Positions 52,388-61,456 of a stretch of DNA of 64,000 nucleotides are shown here, in pieces. Numbering within the stretch: the first letter of the stretch is position 1; the number at the start of each line of letters is the position of its first letter. The translations under genes were made by a program, and so were the position numbers. This stretch comes from JBAXQQ01 sp037131695 (lineage in GTDB: Bacteria > Armatimonadota > Hebobacteria > CAIYQO01), in NCBI GenBank assembly GCA_964638715.1, contig CAZWZF010000019.1, forward strand, positions 1 through 64,000, written 5' to 3'. The notes under the pieces were generated by a model. It saw nothing but the letters and a program-made list of their open reading frames with translations, did no database searches and was not told the DNA's origin.

Positions 52388-55300
52388 TTATTTAATTTTA
52401 TCACCGTAAAACCATACTTCGGCAAGCCCAACCGCTACTAACGGTGTATCCCATGGGTAATCGTAAATGTTGCGGATAATAAATTTTACATAACGTGTTC
52501 TGGCTTTTATGGGAATATCGTTGCCGATATATGTTTTAGTATTAGTTGCTCTTGGGAAGACAACAGTACCCCAGAATTGCAGATTATCAGGTAAATTTTC
52601 AGATATATAGATATCAACTGTTTTTGCACCTACCGATTTGTCTCCGCCAAACGCGCGTTCATCGTTATAGTTCCATACATGCATGTTTTTCAAGTCATAG
52701 ATTGAGCCAAGGTCAAATGTCATGGTAGGATTTTTTTCTTTATACGGTTGCCTGGTATACCATTGGTTTTGTAATAATAAATCATGCTGTACCGGTACTG
52801 TATCCATATTTAATCCGCTGCCATCTACAATTTTCTTTATATCATCTGTTGCATCTGGCGATGTGACGGTAACACCCTGTATAGGTTTGTAATTGCTATT
52901 GTAAATTGATATCGATCCCGTTGCCTTACTATCTATAAGATAGTAATGACTAACTTGAACTGATACCGATACAGTAGTTGGCATTGTTGGTATTTTCTCT
53001 GGTAAAGGCGTTATTTGCAAGTCTACTGATGATTGATTTTCTGCAAATGCAACATATCTTGGCAAAGGTTTATAATCAATTCCTGCTTGTGCATTTCCAC
53101 TAACAATCAAGGTTGCTTTCACAGGTTTTGTAATATTGCCATTTCGGGTTATTTTAATTAATCCCGGTACTATTGCTGTTTTACTCCTGTCTGTTTGTGG
53201 CGAAATTGTTTCTATGGCAATCAATGGCATTTTTGCCGCGTCAAATTTGTCATCTTCCATGTATAAATATTCAGTTGGTATGTGCTCGATTTGCTGGCTT
53301 GTTCCTTCCCATACCAGATGAAAATCTTCTTTGGATTTAGGCAATTTATGTTCTATAACAATTTTAATCCTCTTGCCGGCTTCTAACATCAATGGTTCAG
53401 TAAAGAACTTAGACCCATTAGAGTTCCAACCCTCAACCATTAATTTACCGCCTATCCACATTCTTACATATTTACCATAAATACCGAGTTCGGTAAGTCC
53501 AGAATATTTTGCTTCTAAAAAACCGCTCCAGCGGACAGAACCTGGGGTTGCGTCGCGAGGGGTAATTTCGGTTTTTTCAATATCAGGTGTCGGTTGTGTT
53601 AAGATTGTCATTGGATGTTTCACATCATACCACAAACGTTTTGAAACTGCTTCATCTTCAGGTACAATTAATTCTTTACCGCTTAAATCTGCAGACATGA
53701 AATATTGTGTTTTTAACCCGCTGCCTTTTGCTAATGCGGGGGTAGGGGTGGTACCTGTTATCTCAATAGTTCCATTTTGCCTGCTGAATTGGTTCCAACC
53801 GGTTATTCGGTAAACCGGACAGTTGTTCCAGCCAGAACCATAGAACAGAACATCACCGTTTGTTGATTTAACAAGTGAACCGCCTTCCAGCATGTCATAT
53901 TGAAAAGGTGATTGCGCATTAAATCCACGGTCATTCGGATCAGTTGACCACCATGTGTATACACTGGCAGGTAAGCCGTCGTCAGCATGTCGGTCAAAAA
54001 TACTACCGGCATACAAACCGTCTTCTGTCCAGAATATTACTGGCTGTACTACCTTATCGCATACACCGATTGTTCCATTAACTATTCCTGCAATTCGGCA
54101 GGGATATTGTAATTGTCCAGGCAAGTTGTTTTGTTTCGCGGCATGGTATCCTGATTGCCAAAGCAGGTTTTTATCTTTATCGTATTTGCTTATGGCATTG
54201 CTATCAGTCTGGTTTGCTGGCCAGGCAAACCCGTGTGCAGCACCATAAGTGCCATCCGCAGCATATCCGTCACCTTTTCCGCCATACTGGATAACATAAA
54301 TATTACCGTCATTATCTCCACACAGTGCTGGTGAACTTGTGTATGGTGTAACCGGTCCTTCTTCAAACTTTGACCAATCCCAGATCGGGGCACCTGCAGC
54401 AGTATATCCCTGAGTGGGGAATTTTAGCCAGGCAGCTTTGTTTTTAGTATCCCATCCGCGCATCAGGAATATATTTAAATCTTGGTCCATCCATAATGAG
54501 CCACCCATATGTTCAACACTCTGGTTATACAAGCGAAATTCATCGGCCTGGAATTCATTGTCTCCATTAAGGTCGGTCCAGGCAAAACCGCGATGTCTGG
54601 CGCGACTACCGCTATCTTTCGGATTTTCACCTAACTTAGTTATTGCGTCCAGCCATTGTGTCGGTAATTTTTCAATAGGTGTTTTGCTCCATCCCCAGCG
54701 GTCATCTGCGATGAGCAATGATAATATTGATACCGGACGCAGGCATTTTCCTGCTTCATCAACTTTCATCAATAGTCCTGAATGTGCTCCAGAATAGATA
54801 TATGTGTCGATGGGCCCATTTTTGTTTGCTGCGCGCCGCATTACCCAGTGCGGTACAGCCATTTTATATCGTCCAACCAGGGTTGAAGGCGTATTCCCAC
54901 CCCATTTATAACAAGCGTGCGGGTACCATGTTTTATTTGCCGGATTTATTTCGCATTGCATTATCCATCCCCATTGCGAATCTATCCAGACATATTTGGG
55001 GTCAACCGGGTCAGGGGCGGGGAAGGTGTAAAATTGTTGTCCACCGAACCATTCGGCTAATACTTTACCGTCTTTATCAAAATGGGCAGTACGTCGAGGC
55101 GCACTTTCATATTCAGAAATTACAAAACCGCCTTTACCATCTCCGGCAATATCGCTGACATTTAGAAAATTAGCCGGTTCATAAAGTCCTTCTTCGCGGC
55201 CACCAGCTTTTCCATAAGTCTTTATTAATTTAAAATCAGCATCATATTGTTTAACTTGTTGGCAGGCACCGCCATCAGCTATGAAGATATTATCGTTTAC

Positions 55301-56206
55301 GTGATCAATAGCTATACGACTGGCTGAGGTTAAGCCATTGATTTTTTCTATGGGAGTTTTATCGTTTCTGGTAACAGAAAATAGTGATGTTTCATGAAGA
55401 ATAAGTAATCGGCCATCTTTAGTCAACGCGATATCGCGTAAACCGTTATCAATTGTTAAAGAATCGATAATTGTGTAATTGTCTGGATTTACCCATGCAA
55501 TATGACCGTTATGTGATGCTGAAACTAATTGGTCATTGAATGAATCAACAAGTTCTGGTTTGACAGGTTTATCAACCGTTCCGATATTAAGGCTTACAGT
55601 TCTCTGTCTTTCACCTGTCATGGCATCAAGGAGATACAGGTTATTTTTTTTAGTATTGCCATTCTGCGATTGAAAATAGAGTTTTTTTCCATCAACAGAT
55701 ATATCTGAACCACCATCCCAACCTTCTAAAGTAGGTGATACCCATTGATAATCGCCATTTATTGATATTTTAGCGTTTTGGGGAGAACCTTCGGAAGATG
55801 CGGATGTCAGATATAGGAAACCATTTTCACAAGAAATTGAAGCTATCCCGCCGTGTTGGCCGGGCCATGCTTTTTCTTTGTAGCTGGTACCTACAGAAAA
55901 AAGATATTCTGATTTCATTCCCTGTGAGGTAAGCAGTTTCCAGGTATATTTACCGGCAGCAGTCGGTTTTCCAGCAGAGTCTAAACCGTCCCATGAAATA
56001 ATTTGTTTACCGACGTCCTGTTGGTCTGCATTCAGCAATGTGCGTACCTGATGGTTTTGCGAGTCATAGATTGCCAGTGAAACTCGTCCGGCTTTTGGCA
56101 AAACATAACTGATATCAACACAATATACTGTAAAAGTAAAGGCGAAGAGACAAAATATCATAATATATTTTGATATAGAAATAGATTCATTAAAACATGA
56201 TTTCAT
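52388..56206 (-). CDS. Giant exported FlgD-Ig / beta-propeller / PA14 / Calx-beta / discoidin-like protein (paralogue D)
   Basis: The 1272-aa product has a signal peptide (YIMIFCLFAFTFTVYC), a FlgD-type Ig domain near the N-terminus (about 35-105; SWDGLDSAGKPTAAGKYTWK) and a propeller (about 110-830) with GKAGGR, a degenerate ESAPRRTAHFD signature and the EF-hand-like DLNGDNEFQADE. Beyond that lie a PA14-like domain (about 850-1000; VRMWIGGKLMVEGWN), a Calx-beta-like domain (about 1010-1115; GIDYKPLPRYVAFAENQSSVDL) and a discoidin F5/8-type domain (about 1120-1272; PTMTFDLGSIYDLKNMHVWN). PA14 and discoidin domains often bind sugars. It is the first gene of the seven-gene operon, with an AGGAG ribosome site and a 90-bp gap holding a terminator upstream. 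The CBM9 domains of paralogues A-C are replaced by other sugar-binding domains. Confidence 0.85.
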   Translation of the reverse strand: MKSCFNESISISKYIMIFCLFAFTFTVYCVDISYVLPKAGRVSLAIYDSQNHQVRTLLNADQQDVGKQIISWDGLDSAGKPTAAGKYTWKLLTSQGMKSEYLFSVGTSYKEKAWPGQHGGIASISCENGFLYLTSASSEGSPQNAKISINGDYQWVSPTLEGWDGGSDISVDGKKLYFQSQNGNTKKNNLYLLDAMTGERQRTVSLNIGTVDKPVKPELVDSFNDQLVSASHNGHIAWVNPDNYTIIDSLTIDNGLRDIALTKDGRLLILHETSLFSVTRNDKTPIEKINGLTSASRIAIDHVNDNIFIADGGACQQVKQYDADFKLIKTYGKAGGREEGLYEPANFLNVSDIAGDGKGGFVISEYESAPRRTAHFDKDGKVLAEWFGGQQFYTFPAPDPVDPKYVWIDSQWGWIMQCEINPANKTWYPHACYKWGGNTPSTLVGRYKMAVPHWVMRRAANKNGPIDTYIYSGAHSGLLMKVDEAGKCLRPVSILSLLIADDRWGWSKTPIEKLPTQWLDAITKLGENPKDSGSRARHRGFAWTDLNGDNEFQADEFRLYNQSVEHMGGSLWMDQDLNIFLMRGWDTKNKAAWLKFPTQGYTAAGAPIWDWSKFEEGPVTPYTSSPALCGDNDGNIYVIQYGGKGDGYAADGTYGAAHGFAWPANQTDSNAISKYDKDKNLLWQSGYHAAKQNNLPGQLQYPCRIAGIVNGTIGVCDKVVQPVIFWTEDGLYAGSIFDRHADDGLPASVYTWWSTDPNDRGFNAQSPFQYDMLEGGSLVKSTNGDVLFYGSGWNNCPVYRITGWNQFSRQNGTIEITGTTPTPALAKGSGLKTQYFMSADLSGKELIVPEDEAVSKRLWYDVKHPMTILTQPTPDIEKTEITPRDATPGSVRWSGFLEAKYSGLTELGIYGKYVRMWIGGKLMVEGWNSNGSKFFTEPLMLEAGKRIKIVIEHKLPKSKEDFHLVWEGTSQQIEHIPTEYLYMEDDKFDAAKMPLIAIETISPQTDRSKTAIVPGLIKITRNGNITKPVKATLIVSGNAQAGIDYKPLPRYVAFAENQSSVDLQITPLPEKIPTMPTTVSVSVQVSHYYLIDSKATGSISIYNSNYKPIQGVTVTSPDATDDIKKIVDGSGLNMDTVPVQHDLLLQNQWYTRQPYKEKNPTMTFDLGSIYDLKNMHVWNYNDERAFGGDKSVGAKTVDIYISENLPDNLQFWGTVVFPRATNTKTYIGNDIPIKARTRYVKFIIRNIYDYPWDTPLVAVGLAEVWFYGDKIK

Positions 56207-56250
56207 AATTCTCCTGCCTTTTTATAGATATTTTATAATATTAACAAATT

Positions 56251-56280
56251 GGGGAACGTTTTAATTAATATCCGTTCCCC
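56251..56280 (-). terminator. Hairpin between propeller genes C and D
   Basis: GGGGAACG (56251-56258) and CGTTCCCC (56273-56280) form an 8-bp stem with a 14-nt A/T-rich loop just after the stop of the gene at 56297. It may end or attenuate transcription before the next operon. The T run on the minus strand is imperfect (AATTTGTT). Confidence 0.6.
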
Positions 56281-56296
56281 TATTAATATTTAAAGA

Positions 56297-59200
56297 TTAT
56301 TCAACCAGTGCTGTGCCCCATTCTGCAGGTTCTAATCGACTTTCATTTGGAATGTCATTGGTGACATTGGCACTGAAGCCGTTGTTCATCCAGTAGGCGC
56401 GGGCAGCACATTGGGTACCCATGTCGTTGCCAAAAAGGTATCCCAAATCCATTTTTATAGTTTTCCCCGGTAATGGCTTCCAGTTAATTGCAGTTAACGG
56501 TAAAGTAACTGTAGCAGTAAATCCGTTGGTTCCTTTTCTGTAATCAAGTGTGAAAGTATTGATTACTTCAATTGAATCAAATGATTCTGTGCCGGTGGGT
56601 GATTTAAGTATAATCGGCTCTCCCTTGAAATCAGCGACTTTAGGTCGATAAAGTACAGCATACGGCTTATTTGCCTGGCGGGTTATTAATACCCGCAGGT
56701 CGCCTACAGCAGGTTTTTTACGTTTTTCGTCAGCATTCGGGTCGGTAGCTATTTGAATATCAAGACAGTTACCGCTATGGAATAGATATTTCAGTTCGGT
56801 CTCTGCATTAATTAGCTGATTAGGTGATGTAATATCAAATTTAATGTAAAGATTATTGTCATCATAAGCTGCTCGTGCTTCAAAACTGCGATTATTATCC
56901 ACTGCTTTCGATACTGGTTCTGCCATATCTAATGCGGTACGACCACGAACGATAGTCAGTTTTTTACTGCGGGCGATAGATGCATTGTATTCATCAAATT
57001 TAGATTTTGCCAATGCAGCATCTTCCGGGGTTATTTCGTAAATTCCACCGGTGATTGGTTCAATGGTATCCAACCCGTAAACTTCCCAGACGCGTGAATC
57101 CTGACCGCCATGAATGATGAAATATCTTTCCGGACCATTCGGGTCTGGACGTAGTTTAACAAATTCTCCACCTTGGCCTTCCGGTTGTCCTTCATCTGCA
57201 CCTCGGCCACCTAGGCGACCATCGCCTAATATTGCGGCGACATAAATGCCGTCTCGGGTGAATATATGGTTGCACCCGAAGTATGTCATCATGGCGAAGT
57301 AATCGCCTGCGGTACCCATCGGTCCGGTCATACCGTGCAATTTTCCAGGGCCTACCATAGGCATATTCAAAGCATAATGCCATCCGACTATGCCATTGTA
57401 TTGCCACAATGCCTCGCCTTTCTCATTCCACTTAACCAAATTTCCATTAGAAGAATAACTGAATCCATCTGGATCGCGCCAGAAATAACCGCCGACTTTG
57501 CCGACTAATGGTGTTGATGCAAATTTCGAAACATCATAATGCGGCCAACCGCCTTCGGTTTTGCCATCAGCTTTCAATTGATGACCTGAGCTGAAATAAA
57601 TATTTAAGTCAGCGTCAACCCAGGCCATGTTAAGTCCCCATATTCCTTTGGGCAATGGTTTAACTTCTTCTTTCTGGTAAATCTGGTCATTATTTTCATC
57701 CTGCCACAAATAATAACCGTTAGGGAATACTTTTTTGTCACTTAACAATGGACTTCCTTGACCACCATAAAGAATTGAATCGTAAACACCAATAACGGCA
57801 AGGAATGGTTTGAATACATCACCATCGCGGTGATACATCAATCTTTTAAATTGACCGCCACCCGTCATATATTGTTTTCCATCATTAGCGGTGAATATTT
57901 TGCACAGTCCTTGATAACCATCAGGATTCGGTTCTTCTGCCATATCAGGACTGGTTTTTCGCCAAATAGTTGTGGAGGGTGTGCCTTTTAGTTTTTTCCA
58001 GTCAATAGTCCATAGTACGTCGTGAGCTAATATTTCATCAGGTTTAGCGGGGTCAATATACCCGTAACCAAAATATGATGAACCTCCGAAATATTCCGCC
58101 AGATTTTTTCCGGTCAATGTATCCCATACGCTTATGCGTTTGGGTCCGTCAGCAGTTTCGGCAACCCACAGGCGGTTTTGTTCGTCAAGAGATATACCGC
58201 CTGGCATGAAAATGCCTTCCGGGTCGTATTTGCCAACTGCCGGACGTCCGCCTGGTTTACCGAGATGACGCAATAGTTTGCCGTTTGCATCAAATGCGTC
58301 GAAATCCTGACTTTTGCCGGAGTTGGATACATAAATCGTGCCGTCGGTACCGACTGATATGCCAGTTGTATTGTCAAGTCCGGTTTCAACAATAGTTGTT
58401 ACCTTTCCATCTTGTACCTTCAGGATTTTATCTGTGCTGAGCACAGCTAATGATCCATCTGGTTGAATAGACATCCGGCGTGGTGCCGGTACTGTCCATG
58501 TTGTCAATAATTCACCTTTGTCAGCAGAATATATGCCAATTAAATCGCGTTTTGCGTAACTTACGTAAATTTTACCGGCATTGTATGCTAATCCGGTTAC
58601 TTTATCAGTTTCTTTTGTTCCGCCATCTGGTGCGATTAATGATGGTTTGTTATTTCCAAACGTTGTCGGCCGGGAATCAATCAGGTCTAATACCTGGACA
58701 CCAAGTTCATTAAATCCCCAGTCGCCAGCGATATATAGCTGTTTGCCGTTTGTCGCTATATGTTCCGCAACATGTTTGGTTCCCCACATTTTTTTGCCAT
58801 TCAGGTCTACTCTAATAATTCCCCATCCATATTCACAGCCGTTCCATGCCAATACCATGCCGCCGGGAACTGTGCAAACCGTTGATGGTGTGCCATGGTC
58901 GCCGCCCCAACCGCCTTTGTTGTCATTAGTAGGCCAGGGGGGATTGCCGGAATTATGCACGCTGAATGATACTTTCCATTTTATCGGATCATGCTGGACG
59001 CCTTTCCAGGTATATTTTCCCGCCGGCAGCGGCTTGCCTTGATCATCCAATCCATCCCATGCTTCGGTATTTTTACCAGCACGACGATCCTGCTGCGGTA
59101 TAAGCATTCGCGCAACGTTATTTTTCTCGTCAAATAATTGAATTGATATCTGACGGTCTTTGGGCAATTCATAACTAAATTTTAACGGCAATGGCTTTTC

Positions 59201-60058
59201 CGGCGGCATTCCTTCTTCTACCATTGTCTTGGGAAGATTGCCTTTTTCAGCAAATGACATTTTACCCCAGGTGCCGGAATCCTGGAAAGGAAATCCCGGT
59301 CTTCCCATAACATCATAAGCCCAGGCAGCACCGCCAGCGGTTTTTAGGCCATCGGGGGTACTCCAGAATACGGCAAAACAAGTTGCCATCAGGTCGTTAG
59401 CTTTTGGTGCGCGTTTCAAACCCATGGTATCAAAAGGTATTCGATATTCGAGTGTATATCCTAAACCGTCATCAGCTTTCTTGTAAGCACCCTGAAAGTG
59501 ATCAGCGGGGATAACGCCATTCGCGGATAAGTCTGGACGAATGGGCAAGGTTTGATTAACCATGCTGCGAAATATTGACAGGTTAGCCTCTTTGCGATCG
59601 GTGAAATACCACAGAAACATGGTGGCAACCGGCGGCAAAGTATCTGTTTTATTGAAGGTGCTGTTATTAATAGGATATGGCAAATCGGGGTCAAGGCTGA
59701 ACCAAACCTGGCAGACATCGGCATCCCAGGCTTTTTCCGGGTCAACTTTCGGGTCGTGACGATTCATCATGGGCGAGTTATCGCGGACAATTGCTGAAAT
59801 ATAGAGCGCATCTTTGTCATACATCAGTGCGATTTTTGCACCTTGTGTTTCCGCTGTTTCAGCCACGACATAACTGTGAATTTGACCGGAGAGATCCCAG
59901 TCGTTGAGATTCCCGTCAATTACTACTTTGCCAGGTACAGGAACCGCATAAATTTTCTTATGCAATCCGCGGCCTACGTCGGCAAGAGCAGAGATGCTGC
60001 TCATAATGATAAATGCTGCCAGCAAAATGGCAGTCGTCAAACGGTTCAAATTTTTCAT
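56297..60058 (-). CDS. Giant exported CBM9 / FlgD-Ig / beta-propeller / CBM9 protein (paralogue C)
   Basis: The 1253-aa product has a signal peptide (AILLAAFIIMSSISALA), a CBM9-like domain (about 40-275; VVIDGNLNDWDLSGQ, ALMYDKDALYISAIVRDNSPM), a FlgD-type Ig domain (about 296-360; AWDGLDDQGKPLPAGKYTWK), the propeller (about 365-1040; KPGGRP, PGGISLDEQNRLWVAETADG, PKRISVWDTLTGK) and a C-terminal CBM9-like domain (about 1065-1253). The EF-hand-like loop is degenerate (DENNDQIYQKEE). It is the closest relative of paralogue A: both CBM9 domains and the WKGVxHDPIK segment match almost word for word. It follows the FAD oxidoreductase gene by 13 bp and so belongs to the unit starting at 62476. Confidence 0.86.
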   Translation of the reverse strand: MKNLNRLTTAILLAAFIIMSSISALADVGRGLHKKIYAVPVPGKVVIDGNLNDWDLSGQIHSYVVAETAETQGAKIALMYDKDALYISAIVRDNSPMMNRHDPKVDPEKAWDADVCQVWFSLDPDLPYPINNSTFNKTDTLPPVATMFLWYFTDRKEANLSIFRSMVNQTLPIRPDLSANGVIPADHFQGAYKKADDGLGYTLEYRIPFDTMGLKRAPKANDLMATCFAVFWSTPDGLKTAGGAAWAYDVMGRPGFPFQDSGTWGKMSFAEKGNLPKTMVEEGMPPEKPLPLKFSYELPKDRQISIQLFDEKNNVARMLIPQQDRRAGKNTEAWDGLDDQGKPLPAGKYTWKGVQHDPIKWKVSFSVHNSGNPPWPTNDNKGGWGGDHGTPSTVCTVPGGMVLAWNGCEYGWGIIRVDLNGKKMWGTKHVAEHIATNGKQLYIAGDWGFNELGVQVLDLIDSRPTTFGNNKPSLIAPDGGTKETDKVTGLAYNAGKIYVSYAKRDLIGIYSADKGELLTTWTVPAPRRMSIQPDGSLAVLSTDKILKVQDGKVTTIVETGLDNTTGISVGTDGTIYVSNSGKSQDFDAFDANGKLLRHLGKPGGRPAVGKYDPEGIFMPGGISLDEQNRLWVAETADGPKRISVWDTLTGKNLAEYFGGSSYFGYGYIDPAKPDEILAHDVLWTIDWKKLKGTPSTTIWRKTSPDMAEEPNPDGYQGLCKIFTANDGKQYMTGGGQFKRLMYHRDGDVFKPFLAVIGVYDSILYGGQGSPLLSDKKVFPNGYYLWQDENNDQIYQKEEVKPLPKGIWGLNMAWVDADLNIYFSSGHQLKADGKTEGGWPHYDVSKFASTPLVGKVGGYFWRDPDGFSYSSNGNLVKWNEKGEALWQYNGIVGWHYALNMPMVGPGKLHGMTGPMGTAGDYFAMMTYFGCNHIFTRDGIYVAAILGDGRLGGRGADEGQPEGQGGEFVKLRPDPNGPERYFIIHGGQDSRVWEVYGLDTIEPITGGIYEITPEDAALAKSKFDEYNASIARSKKLTIVRGRTALDMAEPVSKAVDNNRSFEARAAYDDNNLYIKFDITSPNQLINAETELKYLFHSGNCLDIQIATDPNADEKRKKPAVGDLRVLITRQANKPYAVLYRPKVADFKGEPIILKSPTGTESFDSIEVINTFTLDYRKGTNGFTATVTLPLTAINWKPLPGKTIKMDLGYLFGNDMGTQCAARAYWMNNGFSANVTNDIPNESRLEPAEWGTALVE

Positions 60059-60071
60059 TTGAAATGCTCCT

Positions 60072-61400
60072 TTATTCTATTTTTACTGGATTATTTAACA
60101 GCTTAATATGATTTAACAATTCTGGTATTGGAATGTTTCTGGTATCTGTTTTCAGTTTTGCAGTCATGGCGGCGGCGATACCGGCGGCAGCGCCTACACT
60201 TGCCATAATGGGTTGGACTCGGTATGCGCTCATTGCCAGATGGGTTCCGCTGATGGATTTTCCGGCTATCAGCAAGCCTTCCGTTCCACGGGGAACTAAT
60301 GCACCGTAAGGAATTCCGGCTAATACATCGGTGCGCGGCAATTGATGATGTTCACCCCAGGCATCAAGGAAGAATCCGCAATGTGCTATAGTGTCATCCG
60401 GGAATCGGCTTGCCAGTAAATCGGTCGCGGTTACTACTGCTTCACCCATGACACGACGCGATTCGCGTACTCCAAGTTTTGGAGCTAAATGCACGATATA
60501 GCCACTATCCTGCATCAGTTTTATCATTGGGTTCAGTTTTGTCAGTGCTTCATCCTGTGCGTTTGCCAACGCGACAGCATCGCGAGTGTCATCACATACT
60601 ACCGTCGCTCCCCAGTGTAGATAAGTACCGGCTTTTCGTATATTTACTTCTTTTTCTTCTTTTTGAATCCAACCGTAGTTTGACTCTACCAGACCTTTAC
60701 CCAGCATTTCATCCGGGAAAACAGCATCTGGTCGAAGCCGCTGGCTTATGAACATCCAGGTGCATGGTTGAACCTTGTTATCGGCAACATCCGGTCCGTA
60801 AGCTTCATTAAAATCGCTGCGGGCATTGCGGCCATATTGAACTTCACATCCAGCTAATTCGGCAATTAATCCTGTTCCAGTGGCATCAATAGTTATTGAC
60901 GCGGTATAAGCGCGTGATGCCTTACCTGGAGAATCAACAACAACACCATGGACGCGACGGCGGTTGCCGTCTTCGCTTACTAATACTCGTGAAACTGGTG
61001 AACCGCAAATTAAGGTAAGATTGCTTTCCGCACGCATCATTTCGCGGAGAACCTGCAAGTATGCAGTTGGGGTATACCAGTAATCGCGGCCATCTGCGCC
61101 GTCGACGAAATTTTCAACTGGTGATCCAGACAGGTTGTGGTACTTGTTCAATCGCTGTGCCATTTCCAGAAATATGCCTACTCGTGGCCCGCCGCATAGC
61201 ATGGCAACAGACATATCTACCGGCGCGCCACCCGGAACCATATCCTCTTCAAGTAAAATTACTTTTGCACCCTGGCGCGCGGCAGCGATAGCAGCGGGGA
61301 TTCCCGATGCGCCGGCACCTATTACTAATACATCACAATTGACTGCATCCTGTGAGATGTAATCCATTTGCCATTCTGATGGTTTACAATTTAAAATCAT
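60072..61400 (-). CDS. FAD-dependent oxidoreductase
   Basis: The 442-aa product has the FAD-binding motif DVLVIGAGASGIPAAIAAARQGAKVILLEE, the following GGAPVDMSVAMLCGGPRVG, the middle SITIDATGTGLIAELAGCEVQYG and the C-terminal GLLIAGKSISGTHLAMSAYRVQPIMASVGAAAGIAAA. This is the pattern of the FAD_oxidored family (PF12831), which is often found in carbohydrate loci and whose substrates are mostly unknown. There is no signal peptide. It lies between the GH29-like gene (56 bp) and paralogue C (13 bp) and is probably co-transcribed with both. A role in oxidising an unusual sugar or sugar acid is inferred from context. Confidence 0.85.
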   Translation of the reverse strand: MILNCKPSEWQMDYISQDAVNCDVLVIGAGASGIPAAIAAARQGAKVILLEEDMVPGGAPVDMSVAMLCGGPRVGIFLEMAQRLNKYHNLSGSPVENFVDGADGRDYWYTPTAYLQVLREMMRAESNLTLICGSPVSRVLVSEDGNRRRVHGVVVDSPGKASRAYTASITIDATGTGLIAELAGCEVQYGRNARSDFNEAYGPDVADNKVQPCTWMFISQRLRPDAVFPDEMLGKGLVESNYGWIQKEEKEVNIRKAGTYLHWGATVVCDDTRDAVALANAQDEALTKLNPMIKLMQDSGYIVHLAPKLGVRESRRVMGEAVVTATDLLASRFPDDTIAHCGFFLDAWGEHHQLPRTDVLAGIPYGALVPRGTEGLLIAGKSISGTHLAMSAYRVQPIMASVGAAAGIAAAMTAKLKTDTRNIPIPELLNHIKLLNNPVKIE

Positions 61401-61456
61401 GAACTTTCCTTTTGAACAATTATAGCATGCTGGATTTATATCATGCTTTACTAATA

